Assembly (NCBI RefSeq): GCF_000341145.1
Contig: NZ_ANBE01000024.1
Location: forward strand, 122,297-155,880
Length of the DNA stretch: 33,584 bases
Source of the DNA: Nocardiopsis xinjiangensis YIM 90004
Lineage (GTDB): Bacteria; Actinomycetota; Actinomycetes; Streptosporangiales; Streptosporangiaceae
Direction of reading: 5' to 3'
Under the pieces are notes generated by a model, which saw nothing but the letters and a program-made list of their open reading frames with translations, made no database searches and was not told the DNA's origin. Below, in pieces: positions 23,368 through 30,490 of the stretch. Each line of letters opens with the position of its first letter. The first letter of the stretch is position 1. Made by a program: the position numbers and the translations under genes.

Positions 23368-24012
23368 ATGTCTGACAACGAGCGGAACAGCACCTCGAAC
23401 GACTCCGACGCGGACGGTGTCGACACGGCCGTTGGGAAGGGTGCGGGCGAGACCACCGCCGAGACCGGCTCGGCCGGCAGCGCGGAGAGCACGAAGAGCG
23501 CGAAGACCACGGAGAATGCGACCGCGGAGAGCTCGAAGACCACAGAGGCGAAGGGCTCGGCGGACGTGACCTCGTCGGTGACCGGCACCTCCTCGGCTCC
23601 GGAGGGGCCCAACGCCGTGAAGGCGACGATGTCCAGCCGCAAGGCGCACCTGACGGTCTCCCGTGTGGAGCCGTGGTCGGTGATGAAGTTCAGCTTCGTG
23701 GTCTCGCTGGTGTGCTTCATCATCCTGTTCGTGGCGGTCGCGGTCATCTACGCGACGCTGTCGATGCTCGGCGTCTTCGACGAGCTCACCTCGATGATGA
23801 CGGCGCTGCTCGAGGGGGACGGGGGCGAGGACGAGCTCGGACTGAACCCCGCCGCGTGGTTCTCCCCCGGCCGCGTCCTCGGACTCACCGGTGTGGTCGG
23901 CGCCCTCAACATCGTGCTGATCACCGCCCTGGCCACGGTGGGCACCATGCTGTACAACCTGGTCGCGGACCTGGTCGGCGGCGTCGACGTCACCCTGTCC
24001 GAGGCCGAGTAG
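23368..24012 (+). CDS. DUF3566 membrane protein
   Basis: The 214-residue protein has a low-complexity Ser/Thr/Glu/Lys/Ala N-terminus of about 95 residues and a conserved C-terminal DUF3566 domain with two transmembrane segments (KFSFVVSLVCFIILFVAVAV and the region LGLTGVVGALNIVLITALAT) separated by an acidic loop. The family sits directly after gyrA throughout actinobacteria (Rv0007 in M. tuberculosis). Its function is poorly defined; a link to cell envelope or division is an inference from the literature on its neighbours. The ATG at 23368 is chosen because upstream in-frame sequence is not conserved in character; no strong ribosome-binding site is visible. Confidence 0.85.
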   Translation: MSDNERNSTSNDSDADGVDTAVGKGAGETTAETGSAGSAESTKSAKTTENATAESSKTTEAKGSADVTSSVTGTSSAPEGPNAVKATMSSRKAHLTVSRVEPWSVMKFSFVVSLVCFIILFVAVAVIYATLSMLGVFDELTSMMTALLEGDGGEDELGLNPAAWFSPGRVLGLTGVVGALNIVLITALATVGTMLYNLVADLVGGVDVTLSEAE

Positions 24013-24074
24013 CGCACTCGTGCGGGCCCGGTCCCGGTGATGGTCCGAGCACTCCCGAAACGCGATAAACTGGG

Positions 24075-24113
24075 AGGTGAAGAGGGACGCGGTCCGGCCG
24101 CGTCCCCTCACCT
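24075..24113 (+). terminator. Hairpin after the gyrBA-DUF3566 unit
   Basis: A 9-bp perfect stem (GGGACGCGG with CCGCGTCCC, 5-base loop) is extended by AGGTGA/TCACCT arms across a small internal loop. There is almost no U tract, so termination would be hairpin-dominated. Confidence 0.5.
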
Positions 24114-24131
24114 TCCGCCTCCGGCCACCGG

Positions 24132-24161
24132 TTCGCCCCGGCATCCCGGATGCGGTAGAGT
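24132..24161 (+). promoter_or_regulatory. Possible promoter of tRNA-Ile
   Basis: TTCGCC at 24132-24137 and TAGAGT at 24156-24161 are separated by 18 bases and end 14 bases before the mature tRNA. The match is only moderate. Confidence 0.35.
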
Positions 24162-24175
24162 TCCACCCGGAACAC

Positions 24176-24249
24176 GGGCGTATAGCTCAGACGGTTAGAG
24201 CGCATCCCTGATAAGGATGAGGCCCCAGGTTCAAGTCCTGGTACGCCCA
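24176..24249 (+). tRNA. tRNA-Ile (anticodon GAT)
   Basis: A complete cloverleaf is visible: acceptor GGGCGTA/TACGCCC, anticodon stem CATCC/GGATG with loop CTGATAA (anticodon GAT), T arm CCAGG TTCAAGT CCTGG, and discriminator A at 24249. CCA follows in the DNA at 24250-24252. The gene is the integration site of the island to its right: its 3' part is duplicated at 33118-33161. Confidence 0.97.
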
Positions 24250-24250
24250 C
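24207..24250 (+). repeat. Left attachment repeat (attL) within tRNA-Ile
   Basis: From the anticodon loop to one base past the tRNA this segment is repeated at 33118-33161. 37 bases (24214-24250) are identical and the six before them match apart from one intervening A/G change. Overlap with a tRNA 3' end is the standard signature of tyrosine-recombinase integration. Confidence 0.9.
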
Positions 24251-24255
24251 CACCG

Positions 24256-24283
24256 AAAAGACTCCCTACGGGGGGTCTTTTTT
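24256..24283 (+). terminator. Terminator directly after tRNA-Ile
   Basis: AAAAGAC pairs with GTCTTTT, capped by CCC/GGG, and is followed by further T residues. It lies on the island side of attL, so it was brought in by the element and replaces the tRNA gene's earlier downstream sequence, now beyond 33161. Confidence 0.8.
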
Positions 24284-24320
24284 ATGCTCATGCGCCACAC
24301 GTGCGCCACGGCAGAACCCG

Positions 24321-25082
24321 AACGTCGTCGGGCTCGTCGCCGAGGCGTTCGTCTGCTCGACGTGTACGCATCGGCTTGCCGTCGCGTTGGGCGACGTTGC
24401 CGACGTGGCGGCCGAGCTTGAGACCGAGCTGACCCGGCAAGGGCGCCGAGGCGGCAGAGTCGGGGGCCGCTCGGCCGAGGCGCCGTTGCCCTTCGACCTC
24501 TCCGCCTCGGTTGTGTCCGACGCGCTCGCCTCGACCCTGTGTACCTGGGCGCGCGTGGTGTGGGGCGACGTGCTCGGTGCCCCAGCCGGCCTCGACGACG
24601 GCGAAGCGGCGACCGCCTTCCTCGCCGACCGGGTCGAGACGATCCGGCATCGGCCGGACGGCGGCGCCTTGGTCGACGAGGTGTGCGCGGCCGTCGAAGC
24701 CGCACGTGACCAGGTGCACGAACCAGGCGACTCATCGGCATCGGCCCTGTTGGGCTTGTGCCCCGAGTGCGGGCAGGCCCTGTACGGGCGCGAGACGGTC
24801 CGCGAGGCCCAGTGTCGGCGTGACGGTTGCGACGGAGTGGTGGACGCCGCTGAGTGGCGGTACGACGCGCTTCAACGCCTCGAGGCTGCTGTGCTGCCCG
24901 CTGTCGACGCCGCCCGTGCTGCCTCGGTGCTCCTCGGCGTGGACATTTCAGCCGCGCGTGTGCGTCAGTGGCGCCGACGTGGACGCCTTGACCCCGTCGA
25001 CCCCGCCGCCGACCGGCCCTCTTCCCTGCCGAACTCGGCCCCCGCGGACCGCGCATCTCCGTCCGGTTCCTCGAATGGATGA
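24321..25082 (+). pseudogene. Phage-type zinc-ribbon/helix-turn-helix protein, start lost
   Basis: The frame reads a protein with a CSTCTHRL motif near the start, a helical region, a zinc-ribbon-like segment (GLCPECGQALYG ... CRRDGCDG) and a C-terminal MerR-like helix-turn-helix (VLLGVDISAARVRQWRRRGRL). Similar proteins occur in actinophages and integrative elements. No ATG or GTG is in frame before the conserved start; the only candidate, TTG at 24387, falls after the CSTC motif and has no ribosome-binding site. The open frame simply continues back into the tRNA gene. The last ~30 residues overlap, in another frame, a methyltransferase tail, so the 3' end is also a deletion junction. I treat it as a remnant. 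Confidence 0.6.
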
Positions 25083-25222
25083 TGGGGCTGCCTGACGGCT
25101 GGGTCACCGACATACCCGGTCTGCCCCACACCGAGCACCGCCGACTACTCGGAAACGGCGTCGTGCCTGCGCAGGCCGCCGCCGCGATCCGAGACCTTAT
25201 GAGCTGGCCGGACCCCGCATAG
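25016..25222 (+). pseudogene. C-terminal fragment of a phage-type DNA cytosine-5 methyltransferase
   Basis: In a frame different from the preceding remnant the sequence reads VRFLEWMMGLPDGWVTDI and then HRRLLGNGVVPAQAAAAIRDL before the stop at 25220-25222. The pair EWMMGLPxGW and LGNGVVPxQAAAA is the hallmark of the C-terminus (motif X region) of C5-methyltransferases. All catalytic motifs (PCQ, ENV) are absent because the 5' part is gone; the open frame only begins after a stop at 24989. It was probably joined to the upstream HTH gene by one deletion. Confidence 0.75.
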
Positions 25223-25235
25223 TCCGGCCCCGATC

Positions 25236-25284
25236 GTGCCCGCCCTCCGCCAGGCTGGGGGTCCTCGGCGTCGAGGGCGGGCAC
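25236..25284 (+). terminator. Terminator-like inverted repeat after the methyltransferase remnant
   Basis: A perfect 12-bp stem (GTGCCCGCCCTC with GAGGGCGGGCAC) with a 25-base loop, followed by a pyrimidine-rich but not T-only stretch. Confidence 0.55.
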
Positions 25285-25299
25285 TCGTCTCCTGCTTGT

Positions 25300-25376
25300 T
25301 CCTAAAATAGGAAGCTAGATTGCTAGGGTGCTAGCACGAACTCTGGAACTCTCGGAGTCATGAAGTCATGAGTTCC
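25300..25376. promoter_or_regulatory. GCTAG iterons and palindromes, candidate operator of the element
   Basis: GCTAG occurs at 25314, 25322 and 25330, exactly 8 bases apart, directly after the palindrome TCCTAAAATAGGA (25300-25312). GGAACTC (25345-25351) and GAGTTCC (25370-25376) form a further inverted repeat around two copies of GTCATGA-like sequence. Clustered CTAGC-type sites are typical operators for GntR-family regulators of actinobacterial integrative elements (family knowledge). No regulator of that family remains here. Confidence 0.45.
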
Positions 25377-25392
25377 GAGGTCGTAAAGGGGA

Positions 25393-25473
25393 GAGCCCCC
25401 GGCTTGCCGCCGCCAGACGAACAGCCGAGGGCTCGACGGGGCCTCACCTTGGCTGGCTGCCGAGGTGGGGCCT
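25393..25473. repeat. Two tandem hairpins
   Basis: Hairpin 1: GAGCCCCCGGC with GCCGAGGGCTC (25393-25434, one mismatch). Hairpin 2: 12-base arms at 25438-25449 and 25463-25474 with two imperfect pairs. They lie just beyond the stop of the small minus-strand frame at 25478-25579. They may be a terminator pair or a structured RNA. No U tract is present on either strand. Confidence 0.4.
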
Positions 25474-25477
25474 CAGC

Positions 25478-25579
25478 TCACGACCGGCGCAACACCTCCA
25501 AAATGATGCGCAGCAGGATTTCTGCCATTCGAACCAGTTCTGGGCGCTGCCACCAGCGGTCGTTGTTCCTCTGACCCAT
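25478..25579 (-). CDS. Possible 33-residue helical peptide
   Basis: ATG at 25579 with a GAAGGG-type ribosome-binding site opens a 33-codon frame. The peptide starts MGQRNNDRWWQRPEL and continues as an amphipathic/hydrophobic helix (MAEILLRIILEVLRR). It is too short for recognition by family. The patterned hydrophobicity and the start signal are the only support; 25580-25805 beyond it shows nothing recognisable. Confidence 0.3.
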   Translation of the reverse strand: MGQRNNDRWWQRPELVRMAEILLRIILEVLRRS

Positions 25580-25805
25580 GAGTGCCCTTCGATTTCACGA
25601 CCCTTGGATGGGGCCGCCGGCGACTCGGGCCGCTACTCGCCGACGGCCGGCCCATCGGCGAATCAGCGAGAACACGAACGACGATAGCTGACAACCACGC
25701 CCACCGCTTGGGAGTGGGCCTAGGTGCTTCCGTATGTCAGCCGAGAGCGCATGATGCCTGAGACGTGGCAGCCATGCCTAAAAGGTTCGAAAGGGAACGG
25801 GGCTT

Positions 25806-26270
25806 CTACAAGCGCTCCAACACGTCCTCGGCCGCCTCGACCGCCTCACGCGCCCGATCGAGGTCGTCAGACTCCAGCGCGGCAGCCGGGTCGGGCATCT
25901 CGTGTGCCAACCATCCCGACTCGTCTTCGAGGTCGCTCGCGACCTGGGCGACCTCGACCCCGTCCGAGGCATCCGCGCTCACGTCCGGCCAGCCGTCGCC
26001 GCCCCAACCGTCGTTGATCTCCTCGACCTCTTCGAGGAGCCCTTGAAGCTCGGCAGGGTTGCCGGCCTCGGGGCCGTAGTCGACGACCGCTTCGGTCGCC
26101 GCCGCCTGGTCCTCGAGGAACTCCACGACGACGTCGTACCCCTCGGGCACCTGCGCCGCCTCGGCTTCCCCCGCGCCGCCGGCGTCGTCGGCCTCGACAT
26201 CCTCGCTGCCCCCGCACGCCGACAGGGCGAGCACAGCAGCAGCGGACACGGCAGCAACAGACATACGCAT
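25806..26270 (-). CDS. Putative secreted acidic lipoprotein
   Basis: The 154-residue protein begins with a short basic end, a hydrophobic h-region and the lipobox LALSAC followed by GGS, so signal peptidase II processing and lipid attachment at Cys19 are expected. The mature part is strongly acidic and mostly helical (Glu/Asp/Ala-rich), with no recognised domain. The ATG at 26270 has AGAGGA 6-7 bases upstream. It is transcribed against the phage remnants around it, which is typical of a cargo or moron gene. The function is unknown. Confidence 0.75.
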   Translation of the reverse strand: MRMSVAAVSAAAVLALSACGGSEDVEADDAGGAGEAEAAQVPEGYDVVVEFLEDQAAATEAVVDYGPEAGNPAELQGLLEEVEEINDGWGGDGWPDVSADASDGVEVAQVASDLEDESGWLAHEMPDPAAALESDDLDRAREAVEAAEDVLERL

Positions 26271-26369
26271 AGAACGTCCTCTAAGGCATCAGGGATGGGC
26301 TCGCCACGGTAGGCGCCCGCCCCGACCACATCCGGCCACCTGACCCATACCGGCCAGGAGGTAAACCAG

Positions 26370-27244
26370 ATGCCCCGACGCCCGTCGTCCCGCTGCGCGA
26401 ACCCCACATGTCGAACACTCGTCGAGCACTCCGGCCGTTGCCGCACCTGCCGACAAGGCACCAACGCCGCGCATCGCACCGATTGGAAGTGGATCTACAA
26501 CGACCCCCGGTGGCACGCCCTACGCGATCGCGTGCTGTCCGAGGAACCCGTCTGCGCGTGCGGATGCGGCGCCCCGCGGACCGTCGTCGACCACATCACC
26601 CCACACCGAGGCGACGAACGACTGGCCTTCGACCGCACCAACCGCCAAGCCATGACCCGCCGGTGCCACGACCGCAAGACCACCACTGAGACCCTGAACG
26701 CTCCCGGACGCGACACCGTGACCGTCATCCTCGGCCCGCCCTGCTCGGGCAAGACCAGCACCGCACACACCCTCGCCGACCCCGCGCGGGACATCGTCGT
26801 TGACCTCGACGCCCTCGCCCAGGCCCTGACCCCGCACCCCACCAAGGCACCCCACACCGCCCAACCCCCTACCCCTGCACGACCCCCCACCCTGAACAGG
26901 CCCCCTCACACCGAGGCCCCTGGGTCCGGCCGCCCTCGACCGAGGACACACCGCCGACCACCTACGGGCACGCCCGCCACATCGTGGCCTTCGCCAACGA
27001 GGCACGCGACGCGCTCGTTCGCAGACTCGCCCGCTCTCACTCCGCACGGCACGTGTGGATCGTGACGACGAGGCACACCGATGCCGACGCTGTTCCTGGC
27101 GCTCGAGTGATGCGACTCGACGTCGACGCCGAGGAATGCAAGCGGCGCGCGAACGCGGCGAATCGTCCGGCGAAGTGGCACGAGCTGATCGAGGAATGGT
27201 TCATCGTCGACCGAACCCGTGCGGCGCGCGGCGACTCTCGGTGA
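26370..27244 (+). pseudogene. HNH nuclease-P-loop kinase fusion gene, frame broken
   Basis: The start at 26370 has a perfect AGGAGG. The first 110 residues form an HNH domain: Cys pairs (CANPTC, CRTC, CACGCG), then VVDHITPHRGDERLAF, NRQAMTRRCHDRK. Next comes an AAA_33-like kinase P-loop, VILGPPCSGKTST, and VVDLDALAQAL. After a Pro-rich stretch the first frame leaves homology and stops at 27065, while a second frame reads TTYGHARHIVAFANEARDAL, HVWIVTTR and ARVMRLDVDAEECKRRA up to the stop at 27244, exactly the expected kinase C-terminus. The shift lies in the C-rich segment at about 26840-26930. Such fusions sit next to terminase genes in actinophages. Mutation, sequencing error or programmed shifting cannot be told apart here. 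Confidence 0.7.
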
Positions 27245-27964
27245 CCAGGGACGGGTCAAAAGTCCAGCCCGTGAGGGGCGCCAGAACGCGCGGGGTGGGC
27301 GAGCGCGCGTGACAGAGGGTTTCGAGCGGTTTCATCACCGGGCTCTGTGACCTTAGGTGAACTCTGCCGTGGTCTACTTGGCGGGTGGGCTCCCGGTTGG
27401 TTTGCAGCCGGTTCCGGGAGCCCTGACGGGGGACCTGGCGCTTAGCTGGGTCCCTCTCCTACTTCTTCCAGCGCAGTACTTCGATCATGAGTCGAGCAAA
27501 GAGCTCGAGTGTGCGCCAGAGTTGCGGAGCCTTCCAGAGATCGTTTTGGTGCACAGTCCACCCTTCATATCGGATGCTTTCGTTGGTGCCCTTCGGTGTA
27601 TCAACCAAGCTCCACCGATGAGCCCTCCCAGGCCAATCCGAATGTTTTGTCAGTACAGAAATAGGGTCTTGCGAATCAATGCCCATATGAATCTCGGTTC
27701 GTTGATTCGGATGTCCGATTTATCTCCGCAGATCTATGACTTGGTCCTACGCGACTCCAGGCGCCGAGGCATGCCAGCAAAGAGCGCCCAGATTAAAAGG
27801 ATATGCATTATGTCCTTGCAGATCTTACATAACAAAGCAGAGCTAGCTCAGATCACCACTGATTGCCTTCCGCCTGACACGTGGCTGCATGTCGTGTAGC
27901 TACATGATTTCCGACTTACTGTTTCCAGTAATCCGGAAATTGCTTGGCTGGTGAGGAGGTGCCT
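27245..27964. other. Low-GC islet between the HNH-kinase remnant and the terminase gene
   Basis: Of these 720 bases, the part from about 27560 to 27960 counts near 50% GC (individual 60-base rows at 40-58%) against about 70% around it. A plus-strand open frame (27357-27899) has no protein-like character; a minus-strand frame at 27459-27686 looks more like protein and is listed separately. No RNA gene was recognised. Confidence 0.5.
27459..27686 (-). CDS. Hypothetical protein, probably a fragment
   Basis: The 75-residue frame reads DWPGRAHRWSLVDTPKGT, ESIRYEGWTVHQNDLW and ends LFARLMIEVLRWKK. The tryptophan-rich, mixed composition is protein-like and unlike a chance frame on the opposite strand. 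No family is recognised. The frame is open a little further upstream (to a stop codon near 27722) without another start, and the base composition is much lower in GC than the island average. It may be the C-terminal end of a foreign gene. Confidence 0.35.
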   Translation of the reverse strand: MGIDSQDPISVLTKHSDWPGRAHRWSLVDTPKGTNESIRYEGWTVHQNDLWKAPQLWRTLELFARLMIEVLRWKK

Positions 27965-28402
27965 ATGGGTGAACGGGGCCCGGTTGCCGCCCCGGACAAC
28001 GTCCGGAACCTGCGCGGCATGTCTCCGGCGGCTCCTCGAGTGAAGGCGCCGCCGTCCGCGCCCTCTCCCCCGACGTGGCTCGACCGCGAAGCGAAAACGG
28101 AATGGAAGCGGGTCGGGGTCCTCTTCCGCATCGATCGGGCGGTGTTGACCACGTATTGCTCGGCCTGGTTGAAGTTCGTCGACGCCGAGCGGACGATTCA
28201 GGCTGACGGGGTGTCCGTGGTCGGGCACCGGGGCGCCGATCGCAAGCATCCGGCGTGTCAGCAGTGGAGGGAGACGGCGACCGTGATCGCGGCCCTGCCC
28301 AAGGAGCTGTCCGCCGGCCCGAACTCGCGTCTTCGATCGGTGGAGCCGGACGGGGCGAGGATGAGGACGATCAGGGCGTACTCGACCGAAGCCGCTTTGT
28401 GA
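27965..28402 (+). CDS. Phage terminase small subunit (P27 family)
   Basis: The 145-residue protein begins MGERGPVAAPDNVRNLRG, the typical P27-type start, and continues with PTWLDREAKTEWKRV, RIDRAVLTTYCSAWLKFVDAE and HRGADRKHPACQQWRETATVIAALPKEL. The family binds phage DNA ends to start packaging by the large terminase. The ATG at 27965 follows GAGGAGG with a 5-base spacer. From memory of the family, the segment between EWKRV and RIDRAVL is about seven residues short, suggesting an internal in-frame deletion. No large terminase follows, so packaging cannot operate. Confidence 0.75.
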   Translation: MGERGPVAAPDNVRNLRGMSPAAPRVKAPPSAPSPPTWLDREAKTEWKRVGVLFRIDRAVLTTYCSAWLKFVDAERTIQADGVSVVGHRGADRKHPACQQWRETATVIAALPKELSAGPNSRLRSVEPDGARMRTIRAYSTEAAL

Positions 28403-28585
28403 ATCCCTTCCCCGGGGCAGGTCGCCGCCCGCGTGGGGGTGAACCCGCGTCAGCTCTCCCAGGAGTCGGTTGGTGACTACTCCCGCTCGTTCGACACCTC
28501 CTCGGCGCAGCCGGGGCGTATCGAGCTGACCGACTACGAGCGGGGCCTGCTCGGTCGCTACCGCGCCAAGGCCAAGGGGCGAGCT
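28403..28585 (+). pseudogene. C-terminal fragment of a phage head-tail connector protein
   Basis: Immediately after the terminase stop the frame reads PGQVAARVGVNPRQLSQESV and then GDYSRSF, IELTDYERGLLGRYR. This resembles the end of HK97 gp6-like head-tail connector proteins of actinophages (recognised by pattern only). There is no N-terminal part; large terminase, portal, protease and capsid genes that normally precede it are missing. The frame runs without a stop into the next fragment. Confidence 0.5.
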
Positions 28586-28660
28586 GTGATCAAACACCTG
28601 TTGAATCGCACCGCTCACGTGTTGTGTGAAGAGCGCACCGAGACCGACTCTCAGAAGGTG
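28586..28660 (+). pseudogene. N-terminal fragment of a phage head-tail stopper-like protein
   Basis: GTG at 28586 opens with MIKHLLNRTAHVLCEERTET, like the start of phage head-completion/stopper proteins (MIxHLLNRT). After about 25 residues the similarity ends where the next fragment starts in another frame. The GTG is in frame with the preceding fragment, so the two are fused. Confidence 0.4.
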
Positions 28661-28791
28661 ACAACGGCGAGCGCCTCGAAGAACTCCAGGCCATCCTTCG
28701 CCACGCAGGAGTCGGTGACCTGCTCGGCGACTACGGGCCGCGTGGGTTCAGTGCCGCCTCGAGGGCGGCACTGACCAGACATGATGCGTGA
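28630..28791 (+). pseudogene. C-terminal fragment of an unidentified phage protein
   Basis: In a third frame the sequence reads ERLEELQAILRHAGVGDLLG and then DYGPRGFSAASRAALTR before the stop at 28789. It is protein-like and helical; I do not recognise the family (possibly a late tail gene). It is joined by deletion to the stopper fragment. Confidence 0.4.
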
Positions 28792-28845
28792 TATTTTCGT
28801 ACACGCGTTCTAGTCGTGGCTGGGGAAGGCCTCGACGGACACGAC

Positions 28846-28884
28846 GGCGCCCCACTCTCTCGGCGGGAGAGTGGGGCGCCTTTT
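28846..28884 (+). terminator. Strong terminator at the end of the phage remnant
   Basis: A perfect 14-bp stem (GGCGCCCCACTCTC with its complement at 28867-28880), 7-base loop, followed by TTTT. It separates the rightward phage remnant from the convergent aldo/keto reductase gene. Confidence 0.88.
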
Positions 28885-28926
28885 CATGTCCAGATCTCAG
28901 GGAGAACCGGTCGGCCGGAGCGCCGC

Positions 28927-29817
28927 TCAAGCGGTGGTGGCCAGCGCGGAGAGCGCGTCGAAGTCCGCATCGCTCAGCCTGATGCGGGCCGCCTCGTTGT
29001 TCTCCTCGACGTGCGCCGTCTTCGGCGTTCCGGGGATCGGCAGTATCACCGGCGAGCGGCGCAGCAGCCAGGCGAGCGCAAGCTGCGACGGGGTTGCGCC
29101 GTGCTGTTCGGCGGCTTCATCGAGCGGGCCGCCGGGGCGCGCAAGGTCGCCGGTCGCCACCGGGGCATACGGGATGAATCCGGTGCCTTCGGCGGCGCAG
29201 TAGTCGAGAACGTCCTCGCTGGCACGGTCGAGGAGGCTGTAGCGATTCTGCACGGACGCGATGGGGACGATCGCGCGGGCCTCGGTCACCTGCTCGACGG
29301 TCACTTTTGAAAGGCCGGTGTGGCCGATCTTGCCTTCGTCGCGCATGGCGGCGAGTTCGCCCACCTGATCAGCTAGCGGCACCTGCGGGTCGACGCGGTG
29401 CAGTTGGAACAGGTCGATGCGCTCCACACCCAGGTGGCGCAGACTCAGCTCGAGTTGCTGACGCAGGTACTCAGGTCTGCCGAGGGGACGCCAGTCGTCC
29501 GGGCCGCGCCGCGTCAGGCCGGCCTTGGTGGCGATGACTAGGCCCTCGGGGTAGGGATAGAGGGCCTCCTTGATGAGCTGTTCGCTGATCTGCGGACCGT
29601 AGGAGTCCGCGGTGTCGATGAGGTTCACGCCCAGTTCGACGGCGCGGCGCAGAACGCGCACCGCCCCGGCGCGGTCGGCGGGCTCGCCCCAGACGCCTTC
29701 GCCGGTGAGCCGCATCGTGCCGTAGCCGAGCCGGTTGACGGGCAGGGCTCCGCCGATGTCGAACGTCCCCGACTCGTCGGCGGGACGTCCGGCAGCGTGG
29801 TCGTCGGTAGTGGTCAC
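28927..29817 (-). CDS. Aldo/keto reductase
   Basis: The 296-residue NADPH-dependent oxidoreductase has a TIM-barrel of the AKR family. The catalytic tetrad is visible: Asp and Tyr in [10 protein letters not shown], Lys in VIATKAGL, His in LFQLHRVDP. The cofactor segment near the C-terminus includes [17 protein letters not shown]. The N-terminal [20 protein letters not shown] is the usual first strand. The GTG at 29817 has AAGGA upstream and lies 30 bases after the exonuclease stop, so it is probably the last gene of the leftward run. The substrate is unknown. Apparently complete. Confidence 0.88.
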   Translation of the reverse strand: MTTTDDHAAGRPADESGTFDIGGALPVNRLGYGTMRLTGEGVWGEPADRAGAVRVLRRAVELGVNLIDTADSYGPQISEQLIKEALYPYPEGLVIATKAGLTRRGPDDWRPLGRPEYLRQQLELSLRHLGVERIDLFQLHRVDPQVPLADQVGELAAMRDEGKIGHTGLSKVTVEQVTEARAIVPIASVQNRYSLLDRASEDVLDYCAAEGTGFIPYAPVATGDLARPGGPLDEAAEQHGATPSQLALAWLLRRSPVILPIPGTPKTAHVEENNEAARIRLSDADFDALSALATTA

Positions 29818-29847
29818 TGCGGGTTCCTTCCGCGGCTTCTCAGGGGG

Positions 29848-30471
29848 TTAGAACAGGGTCGGGTCTTCCGAAGCGGGGACGCCCGGCACCGATGCGGTCG
29901 CCAGCAGCTCGGCCAAGGTGTGCACGTTCGGGTCGTCTTCGAGCAGGCGGGCGAGTAGGACCGCAGCGGCGACGGTGTCCCACAACGCCCGGTGCGGGCG
30001 TCCGCTGGGAGCCGACTTGTCGACTTGTTCGCGTAGCTCGAACCGGTCGAGGAGCGCACCGAGCCCGCGCGGGGCTGGGATCTGGAGGTGACGGGTGAGG
30101 CGCAGAGTGTCGATCAGCCCAGCAGGCTGAACGTGCGGGTGGCGCAGGTGGACAAGCTTCCAGTCCACGATCACGTTGTGTCCCACCATGTACCGACCGT
30201 TGACGCGGGCTTCCAGCTCGGGGCCGACCTGTGCGGGGCTCGGCGCTTCGCGCAACGCTTCGTCGGTCAGTCCTGGGCTGATCCAGGGACGGCGCGGCAC
30301 CGGGCGGCCCGGGTTGACGAGGCTCTCGTAGGCCGCCTGCATGTCGGGGGAACCGTCCACGATCGGGATTACGGCGACTTCCAGGATCACCTCGTTGCCC
30401 TTGTCCTGGGCGCCCGTGCCTTCGAGGTCGAGAGCGCACAGCGGCGCCTCGGTCCACGGCCGATCGAGCAT
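29848..30471 (-). CDS. DEDDh 3'-5' exonuclease (DnaQ/RNase T-like)
   Basis: The 207-residue protein shows the DEDDh signature: LDLEGTG (Asp, Glu), MVGHNVIVDW (Asp) and HRALWDTVAAAVL (His, Asp), which bind two metal ions for hydrolysis of DNA or RNA 3' ends. The domain covers residues 8-165, with about 40 helical residues after it. There is no polymerase or BRCT part, so it is a stand-alone nuclease. ATG at 30471 with GGGGGAA upstream; the preceding frame ends 20 bases before it. In this setting it could be an effector or a maintenance enzyme of the accessory module. The substrate cannot be told from sequence. Confidence 0.88.
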   Translation of the reverse strand: MLDRPWTEAPLCALDLEGTGAQDKGNEVILEVAVIPIVDGSPDMQAAYESLVNPGRPVPRRPWISPGLTDEALREAPSPAQVGPELEARVNGRYMVGHNVIVDWKLVHLRHPHVQPAGLIDTLRLTRHLQIPAPRGLGALLDRFELREQVDKSAPSGRPHRALWDTVAAAVLLARLLEDDPNVHTLAELLATASVPGVPASEDPTLF

Positions 30472-30490
30472 GACGGTTCCCCCGGTGGTT

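Noticed and set aside
23990..24253. Minus-strand frame across tRNA-Ile (peptide of the kind GVPGLEPGASSLSGMR) and its twin at 33077-33316
   Set aside because: These are translations of tRNA sequence, a well-known annotation artefact.
27357..27899. 180-residue plus-strand frame in the low-GC islet
   Set aside because: No good ribosome-binding site, odd composition, and the minus-strand frame in the same place is more protein-like.
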